64,000 bases of DNA from Tetrastigma voinierianum (lineage: Eukaryota > Streptophyta > Magnoliopsida > Vitales > Vitaceae): assembly GCA_016808115.1 (NCBI GenBank), contig JAEQBH010000893.1:558001-622000 (forward strand), read 5' to 3'. Shown piece by piece: positions 57,054 through 64,000 of this stretch. A model generated the notes under the pieces. It saw only the letters and a list, made by a program, of their open reading frames with translations. It ran no database searches and was not told the DNA's origin. The stretch's first letter is position 1. Each line of letters begins with the position of its first letter. Made by a program: the position numbers and the translations under genes.

Positions 57054-58699
57054 ATTCAAAAAAGACCTTATAGGTTTTCCTACCATAGCCTTTTTTCCCA
57101 ATATAGATTTCAACATTGGAGTCATATCTTCAAACAAGGATGATATATGTTGAGTTTCTCTTGCAATATTACTCATGTCATTTCTTAAAACAAGGACCTC
57201 ATATCCTACAATTGATAGTGCAAGATCATGTATAAGGTCATGCATTTTGTATGTTAATTTATCATTAAAATCGTGTTCTTCAACTTTTTTCAATAATGAT
57301 CTTGACACTAATTCCTCAAAATATCGATCTCCTTTTTCCTCTAATTGCTCATTCCCATTTGAAGAGGAATGTAACCCTGGGCTATCCATAATTGTACCAA
57401 CAACTTTTTCTCAATTTAATAGTCTTGCAGAAATAAAGCACATTATGTAAAGCATTGTTTCAAATGTGTTGGCATGTTGGCAAATTATCGTTACTTAATT
57501 TGAGCACCGGTAGAACATTATCATTTCCATGTGGAAGTGATAACAGATTTTCATTCTGACGAATAGACTCCCATTTTGGTAAGTTTGATTTAAACTGCAT
57601 TAATAATTCTCCTAATGTGTTAATGATGAGTGGGACCCTGTTACACATGTTTACAATTTCTTTTCCAACACCTATGATCTCTTTGCTCACAGTATTCTCA
57701 TGTCCTCCAAATGTGATATTTGAAAATAGTTTCCAAGACTCCTCTTCGCCTAGACCTTCCAACTCTAAAGATCTAGTATTATTTCCCATAAATAAAACCT
57801 CAGTATTTCGGGTGGTGACTAGAATTTTACTCCCTTTGGCACTAACCTCCAGTAAAGGTCTCACTTTCTACCAATCATCCCTTTGCTTGTTCCAGACATC
57901 ATCTAAAACTAGCAAATACTTCTTTTGACCTATTTTTTTGTGAAGCTCGTTTTTCAAAGCATCCAAGGACAGACTTTGCAAACTTTTATGATCATTTTCA
58001 TCATTTATAGAATTTATGATCTTTACTAACAGTGCGGTTTCACCAAAACCTTCACCAGACTCATCAGAAATGCAAACCCACTCGTGATTAGGCTCAAAAT
58101 GTTTTTTTGACTATTTGATGATTGTATACCGATTGAGCAAGAGTGGTCTTGCCCATTCCCCCGATACCCACGATAGCAACAATGAAAACATCTCCATCAT
58201 TGTTAGGTGACACCAACAAGTTTACAATCTTTTCTATTTCTACATTTCTTATATCAAGATTAATAGATGTGGGTGATGGGGATGAGTGGGTCTCTCTACT
58301 ATTATTGTATCCCCGTGGGTGAATTGTGTTCCAAGGAATGATACTCAACAGAAAGATATCTTTTTTGATATCATCAAGTGCTTCTTTAACATCTTTGAGT
58401 CTCCCACTCATTTGAAGACGAAATGCAACCTGATTCAAGGAAGAGCACGAGAAGAAGTGACTCACCGTCTCGTCGAATTCCTCGCCAAGAACCGACAGTC
58501 GCAGAGTCATCCAACAAGTCATCCACAGCATACACAAAGCGTTTGAGCCTCTTCACCCAATCTTTCACAGCATGACTTTTCTCCAGCTGATCCTCAGCAT
58601 CCAGAAGGACACATACATAGATCCAAGTTTTTGAACAACCGAGTACCCTAAGCCGCTCAATACATTCTCCACGATGCTGAATGGAATTTGTTCCGCCAT
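56930..58699 (-). pseudogene. CC-NBS-LRR (CNL) resistance-type gene, truncated and frameshifted
   Basis: CNL proteins are intracellular immune receptors. Start at 58699 (MAEQIPFSIVENVLSGLGY), then a likely ~20-residue loss in the first coiled-coil helix and a frameshift before LDAEDQLEKSHAVKDWVKR. NB-ARC: P-loop GIGGMGKTTLAQ (about 58145-58175), kinase-2 KKYLLVLDDVW (57890-57920), in-frame TAG at 57868-57870, GSKILVTTR, a degenerate GLPL as CNRVPLI, a frame-broken RNBS-D near 57430 and MHDLIHDLA (57221-57247). It ends at the first leucine-rich repeat (LRVLSLHM ... KVPKSLG) where Tat sequence starts. The LRR domain is absent. Confidence 0.85.
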
Positions 58700-58922
58700 T
58701 TTCTTCAACATCACCAAACTCTGCACAAGGACAAGCCCTTTGAATAATATTAATACATATGGTAAATATTATTACAATTGCAGAGAGAATTGCACATGCA
58801 TCAAGAAAGCTGGATGTTTAAGGTTATTGAAATGATTATGGAACTCACCCAAGGATAGAAAAAATTGTCGCTCTCGCTTCCGCTTTTTACCCTCTCAAAA
58901 TGGTTGGATACTTGAGAATTGT
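58700..58922. other. 5' flank of the CNL pseudogene
   Basis: Presumed promoter side of the minus-strand CNL gene. AT-rich; no TATA box or other element can be named with confidence. Confidence 0.4.
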
Positions 58923-58943
58923 GATAAATAAATAAATAAATAA

Positions 58944-58994
<51 letters not shown>
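58923..58994. repeat. (TAAA)n(TA)n compound microsatellite
   Basis: Seven TAAA-type units followed by about 23 TA dinucleotides. Confidence 0.95.
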
Positions 58995-58996
<2 letters not shown>

Positions 58997-59833
58997 TCGT
59001 TAGGTGGACAAGTTCACAACCTATGGGTACTGATTCTTTGTCCTCGTGAACTTGTCTTCAAGGTTTGGAATATTAATTAATTTCACAAGTAAAATAAATG
59101 TAAGTGAGAACAATATATTCCCTTCACATCCTTCTCAATTTTCTTTGAACGCTTAGAGGTCTTGCCAAAGTACAGTCTTTATATTAATTAAAAATAAGTT
59201 CTTTACTCAAATATAAATTGAAATCAAAGTAATTTATTAACATCTGTGTATATAGGCTAAAATAAAAAGTAAAAGATGGATTAAAATCTAAATATAAACC
59301 ATGTGTAGAAGTGAAAAGAGTTTGGATAACATACATTTCATGAATATAAACATTATCCGGTATACAAGTCTTTTTCAATTGGTTAATTGTTATTTATAAA
59401 AATATTAAAATAAAAATTAATTAGACATATTTTATTTAACAGTGAACAAAATTTAATAAATTCAAGTGAACATAAAATTACGAAGAAATAAAAGTGAAAA
59501 GAAAAGAAAATATAACCTAGTATGACAAAAATGAATTTGAATTTGGTGATGAAAAATATATGTTGAAGGTCTTATTGTTGCGAAGTAACATTCATATTTA
59601 TTTTATAAAAAAAATGAACATATAAAGAAAATTTTATGTCAAATGATGGTATATTATTTATATATTTTGTACATGTTGTACGTGCATGCATAACATAACT
59701 TAGTAGAGGTCAGCAAGAAGCATGATTACCACATCAAAAGGATTAGATGTGGATGGATCAGGTGATTTATTTGTTTGTACTACCACTATATTAATTTAGT
59801 AGGGATTAGGACTTGACCACTTCCATAGCTTTT
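58995..59833. other. AT-rich intergenic sequence with one inverted repeat
   Basis: No coding similarity. A perfect 11-bp inverted repeat, GACAAGTTCAC (59007-59017) and GTGAACTTGTC (59046-59056), encloses a 28-base loop. The remainder is plain AT-rich DNA; I see nothing else. Confidence 0.5.
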
Positions 59834-60570
59834 GATATGGGTGAAAAATAGGCCCAATATCCAATTCCCCAGGCCCAGAGGAAATGGCGGGCTCCATATA
59901 AAACCCAAGCCCCATTACGTCAACCTGAAGCAGAGGCCCAATTCATTGAGCACAAAGCCGGATCTGGGACGAGTTGAAAAACCCATAACCGTCCAATAAG
60001 CCCGTACATCTCATCTAAACAGAAAATAGAAAGGATATATTTTATTCCCAGATCCCATCATAAGGGAAAGAAAGGATAATGATATATCATTGCCAGTTGG
60101 ACATTTTCCCATAAGGAAAGAGGACTATCCCAAGTAAACTTCTTTTTCTATATCCTCGCACTGCATCCGATACTTTAATTAAAAATAAGAAATCCAAACT
60201 TAGCGACCCTAATTACCATCCAACCTGTCGAACTTCTACTATAAATACGTAGGCCACCCCATCGGTGAAAGGTACGCCAATGCTCATACGCACTTTACAC
60301 ACACAATATTAGGGCACATACCATACGCCCCTCCGAAAGCAAACTCTTTTCCCTGGGCGAAATCGATTTCTAGCATCGAGCGCCACCCGCACACCGCGAC
60401 CCCTTTGTTATCGCTTTTGCAGAGAGACAAGCATGCATCAAGGCTCATAGACGCAGACGCGGGGTATTCATATTTCAATCCGTAACATCCGTATCTCGCG
60501 ATCCCAAATCCACAACAATCCGTCCGCCTAAACACCCTCACGCGCTCCAACCCCAATTCCGGCTAAAATG
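59834..60570 (+). repeat. LTR-like block with promoter TATA box, unassigned
   Basis: Starts TGATATGGGTGAAAAATAGG, becomes richer in 'ggcccaa' words, then 'tttattcccagatcccatca' and a TATA box TATAAATA (60240-60247) followed by 'aggccaccccatcggtgaaa' and 'aggtacgcc'. This resembles the U3/R region of Tat-type LTRs in plus orientation. No second LTR or PBS is visible, so boundaries and identity are inference. The plus-strand start is taken at the first TG after the AT-rich flank. Confidence 0.4.
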
Positions 60571-60584
60571 CATCATCGACCCAT

Positions 60585-61240
60585 TTACTGAACGCCACCG
60601 CGCCATCGCGCCATGAGCCCTGTCACTCGACGAGGTCGCTCACTCAACACAGCCACGCCGCTTAAACGAGTCGACGACCCATTTCGTACCGAACGCCACT
60701 CACCGCGCCATGAGCCCCGCTGCTTCACTGACGAGGTCGCCTACTCAACACGTGCCACGCTCAAACGAGTCGACGACCGACGGTCGTAGCGCCATCGCAC
60801 TACGAGCCCCGCGTTCACTGGACGAGGTCGCCTACTCAACACGGTGCCACGCCGCTTAAACGAAGTCGACGTAATTTACGGGCTGGAACGCCACTCATAC
60901 ATCAAGCGCTTCATGAGCCTCGCGTTCACTCGACGAGGTCGCCTACCAACACAAAGCCACGCCGCGCAACGAGTCGACAACCCATTTCTCACCGAACGCT
61001 ACCGCGCCATCGCGCCATGAGCCCCCAAGGTCACCGACGAGGTCGTCGCTTCAAACACGTGCCACGCCGCCTAAATGAGTCGACAACCCATTTCTACTGA
61101 ACGCCACCGCGCCATCGCGCCATGAGCCCGGGCCGCTTCACTTCCGACGAGGTCGCTTCACTCAACACAGCCACGCCGCCTAAATGAGTCGATTAACCCA
61201 TTTCGACCGAACGCCACCGTGATACATCGCCACAAAGCAT
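60585..61240 (+). repeat. ~105-bp GC-rich tandem array
   Basis: Six degenerate units, each with 'cgccatcgcgccatgagccc', then GACGAGGTCGC (near 60629, 60730, 60821, 60932, 61036 and 61146), 'cacgccgc' and 'gagtcgacgacccatttc'. Unit spacing is 91-111 bp. Confidence 0.85.
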
Positions 61241-61269
61241 TACAAACAAGACCAACTATTCATCAGGAC

Positions 61270-62040
61270 GCAGCCCTTCCCACACCCAACATGGACGAGC
61301 TCTACTCTACTACTCATTCACATTAACGAGCTCTTCCTATCAGCCAGCATGGACGAGATCTACTCTACTATTCACTCGATTTCCAGCCTTCCATCACCTC
61401 AACAATGGACGAGCCCTACTCAACTATTCATTCCCCGACGAGCCTCTACCCATCACTCAACACGGGCGAAAGCCCTACTTCACAATTTACATCGACGGCT
61501 CTTCCTTCGTTGCACACCCGACGAGCCCTACTTCACACTTACACGACGAGCTCTTCCTTCAACCACACTCCGACGAAGCCCCACTTCATTCACATCGACG
61601 AGCCTTCTATCGTACCAAGCACGGACGGCCTCACCCCACTGCTCGACGAGCTCTCCCCATCACTCAACACGGACCGCCCTACTCAACTATTCATTAACTT
61701 AGCCCCACCCATCGCTCAACATGGGCGAGCTCCTGCTCAACTATTCATTCTGACGAGCTCTACCCATCACTCAACATGGGCGAGCTCCTACTTCACAATT
61801 TACATTGACGAGCTCTTCCTTCAGTGCACACGGACGAGCTCCTACTTCACAATTTACATTGACGAGCTCTACCCATCACTCAACATGGGCGAGCCTTGAC
61901 CAACCGCTCACACCTGACGAGCCTCTTCCCCAAATGGGGCCTCACATGGACGAAATTCTTCCCAATAGTTCACATGGACGAGCTCTGCCCAACTATTCAC
62001 AGGGACGAACTCTAATCTACTATTCACTCTGACGAGCTTT
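61270..62040 (+). repeat. ~54-bp GACGAGCTC tandem array
   Basis: About fourteen units of the type GACGAGCTCTACCCATCACT followed by 'caacatgggcgagctcctac' or 'ttcacaatttacatt'. ORFs of 75-164 codons through it are repeat translations. The core GACGAG(C/G)TC is shared with the preceding array, suggesting a common origin. Confidence 0.85.
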
Positions 62041-62238
62041 CCTTGCCGGTTCGAGCGGGATAACTTACGAAACCTCAAGAGGAAAGCAAGCCCAACTGCT
62101 CAAACCCCTTATTCGAATCATCGGTTCAGGAAGAAAAATAAATACATATGTACCCCCAACAAGAATGCGAATTATAACCAAATGTGTATTTATCGAAAGA
62201 GAGCTACATGGATCCCAGGCCCCAGGCTTGGCAAAATG

Positions 62239-62240
<2 letters not shown>
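62041..62240. other. Short unassigned spacer
   Basis: Nothing recognisable; 'aagaatgcgaattataaccaaatg' and a purine-rich stretch precede the AT repeat. Confidence 0.4.

Positions 62241-62298
<58 letters not shown>
62241..62298. repeat. (TA)n microsatellite
   Basis: 29 TA dinucleotides; the Tyr/Ile-repeat ORFs across it are artefacts. Confidence 0.95.
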
Positions 62299-62302
<4 letters not shown>

Positions 62303-64000
62303 GAGAAAAAGGGTCAAGATCGCCCCTGAAATCACACGCCAGGGGAAAGGGGAGACGAAGAATGAGAATGGATCTCGAAAGGAGTGCCGGGCCCTTGGGA
62401 ATAATTCGCAGAGGTAGATTCCTCCGCCTCCTCGTCATCAAAGATTAAAATTGCACCATACGAGGTACGCGAGAACCGCTTCAAAGCGAGCCACCCAGAA
62501 GCCCACGCAACCCAGCTGATCCCGCAGCCGCCCAATAACCCCGTCCCGCGGCAAACCATACTCACTCGCCGATGAAGATCGACGCCAAGAATCCACCCGT
62601 GATTCTCGCTTAGCCGCCCGACGCACTCAGCCCCAAGACTCGCGACGAAAGCGTACCCTGGGCAACACTCACTCCTGAAGCTTCGCGACGGCCACTTCAA
62701 GTCAGGCTCCCCCCGTCACCCAAACATCGCATCGTCGCGCTGTAGTTCCATTTGAAGACTTCGCAGCCGCCTCCCGAGGTGACGAGCCTTCCCAACCGGG
62801 CCAAGCTTGCACCGGGCAAACGCTGGCCCCTCTCGAGCCTCAACCAAGTTACTTCCCGGGCACCTGAGGTTGTCCCCTAACCGTCAAGCTTCCGCCACCT
62901 GGCCGCCAAACCGCTACGAACCTCATCTTCTACTCTCACTCGAGCACGAGCCGACGGCGTGCTTCCAAGTCAGACTCCTAAGTCATCCGCATCTTCGCCA
63001 AACGCCGCACGCATCCCGCAGCCTCTCCGCCCGCCGAGCCAGTGTGGCGAATTTTCTCGCCTTATAAATGCGAGCCGATCTTTACGCGCTTCTCATTTAA
63101 TTTGGGCCTTTCGCCGCACTTTCCAACGGGTAGCAACCCGCCTATCAAACACAAAGTCAAGGCTTCGACCAAATGTAATGGTGATAAGAACGACAGAGAC
63201 TTCAGTCAAGGCAACCCCCAGCGATGCCAAAGCCTCACCAACTGAAGCCCTCACTCCCAAGGCTCCGAATCCTTAACGATAAGAAACGGCGTCAAGAAGT
63301 CTCAGGATCGGGAGAGCAAAGAATCCTTAGTATCACGCCTTGTTTTCAATTTTCTGCCTCCACCACCTTCGAGGAGGCAACCCTGTTTTCTGAGGGCGTG
63401 GTCAATACTGCTATAGGCATACCTATCACGTACCGTCGACTCGCCTCACCCAGCGATTCTCCGCCTCCGAAACAAGTTTCGAAGAGGCGCGGCATAAGAC
63501 CCAACAAAGCATCACCAATGGTGACGACGCCGCCTCCAAACCCTTGATAGGGAAGCCTGAGGCGGTCCCTAATTCTAAACTGGGTCGAAACCTAGCTTAT
63601 CCCTCCCCAGAGTTTTCAGGGTTTTTCCTTTTTCACGCTACTGGGCTTCCAGACAAATTAGATGAACTAGAATTTCCGGTGGGAGCCAAGAAGAAGTGGG
63701 CCCAAAGGGAAAAACCCCCAAGGTGGAAGGAGGCGAGGGCCTCAAAGCAGAGGATCGTACAGACATCGACCTAGACGGACCAGGAATGCCTGACTTTATC
63801 AACTCCACGTAAGAGCGAGCCGAACATTCCGCCAACGCCAGAGCTATGACGTTGTCTTCCTCGCTAAGGTCAAAACGAGCACCTAAGAAACATGAGGAAA
63901 ATATAAAAATCAGAAACGCTCAACCATCTTCAGACAAGCCACGCTAAAAACAGTAAATACTTACGAAGATTATCAGGAGTATGCCAGGTCGTAGGGACAC
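62299..64000. other. GC-rich unassigned sequence, probably retroelement-derived
   Basis: Many short proline/serine/arginine-rich open frames on both strands. The longest on plus are 63224-63547 and 63544-63774 (which reads PSPEFSGFFLFHATGLPDKL). A possible TATA 'ttataaatg' occurs near 63062. A purine tract 'ggggaaaggggagacgaaga' lies near 62342. No motif of gag, pol or a host gene is readable. The composition matches the preceding arrays, so it may be the internal 5' part of a Tat-like element. Confidence 0.35.

Noticed and set aside
60284..60556. 90-residue minus ORF with eight cysteines, resembling a small secreted cysteine-rich protein
   Set aside because: No recognisable signal peptide or cysteine spacing pattern; overlaps an LTR-like promoter region and has no support beyond length.
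61349..62032. 117- and 164-residue Ser/Thr/His-rich ORFs
   Set aside because: Overlapping frames of the 54-bp array; repeat-driven openness.
62182..62448. ORFs with Ile-Tyr repeats
   Set aside because: Pure consequence of the (TA)n microsatellite.
1..64000. tRNA, rRNA, snRNA or microRNA genes
   Set aside because: No cloverleaf with A/B boxes or other RNA-gene signature was seen; short tRNA-like words are primer-binding sites.

Overview
This is angiosperm nuclear DNA from a repeat-dense, gene-poor region. The evidence is nested plant-type LTR retrotransposons (Tekay/Del-like and Athila/Tat-like Ty3/gypsy) with plant primer-binding sites, plus one broken CC-NBS-LRR (CNL) resistance-type gene. 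I see no intact host gene, no tRNA or rRNA gene, and nothing prokaryotic. Almost every reading frame is interrupted by frameshifts and stops. Paired LTRs differ largely by short indels, so some damage may be consensus sequencing error rather than biological decay.

The layout is a stack of insertions whose target-site duplications (TSDs) can mostly be read. The CNL pseudogene (minus, 56930-58699) is joined on its LRR side to a Tat-lineage element (plus; 28829-34307 and 56197-56930; its 5' part lies left of the window). Tat carries the end of integrase, a tandem repeat and a long antisense extra ORF with its own promoter/5' exon, and is cut by a solo LTR (31889-33484, TSD ATATC). Inserted in Tat from the left is GypC (plus; only its pol tail and 3' LTR are in the window, 1-1172 and 27331-28828). 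GypC's LTR is split by GypA (minus, 1173-27332), a related element. GypA's integrase is split by Athila-1 (plus, 4842-21183), and Athila-1's reverse transcriptase is split by a solo LTR (10788-12112, TSD ATTTT).

On the right, Tat is interrupted by GypD (minus, 34308-56196, TSD CCTAC, inside the TATA box of the antisense ORF promoter). GypD's pol is split by a 4.1-kb solo LTR (36560-50784, TSD GAGCT). That solo LTR is split by Athila-2 (minus, 40533-50620, TSD CTTTT), which kept gag and protease but lost RT, RNase H and integrase. A 463-bp tandem duplication straddles the Tat/CNL junction and predates GypD.

Right of the CNL gene are an AT microsatellite, an AT-rich stretch, an LTR-like block with a TATA box near 60240, two GC-rich tandem arrays (60590-62040) and GC-rich sequence to the end that I could not assign.

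The most unusual signal is structural. The 4.1-kb solo LTR and the GypD/GypA LTRs carry repeated short hairpins. On the element's sense strand (minus) the loops read TTCG, TACG or TGCG closed by C-G, which is the UNCG tetraloop class, and the stems show compensatory base changes. The Athila-type LTRs carry arrays of a different kind: perfect short palindromes with CpG (TGTCGCGACA, TTCGCTAGCTAGCGAA).
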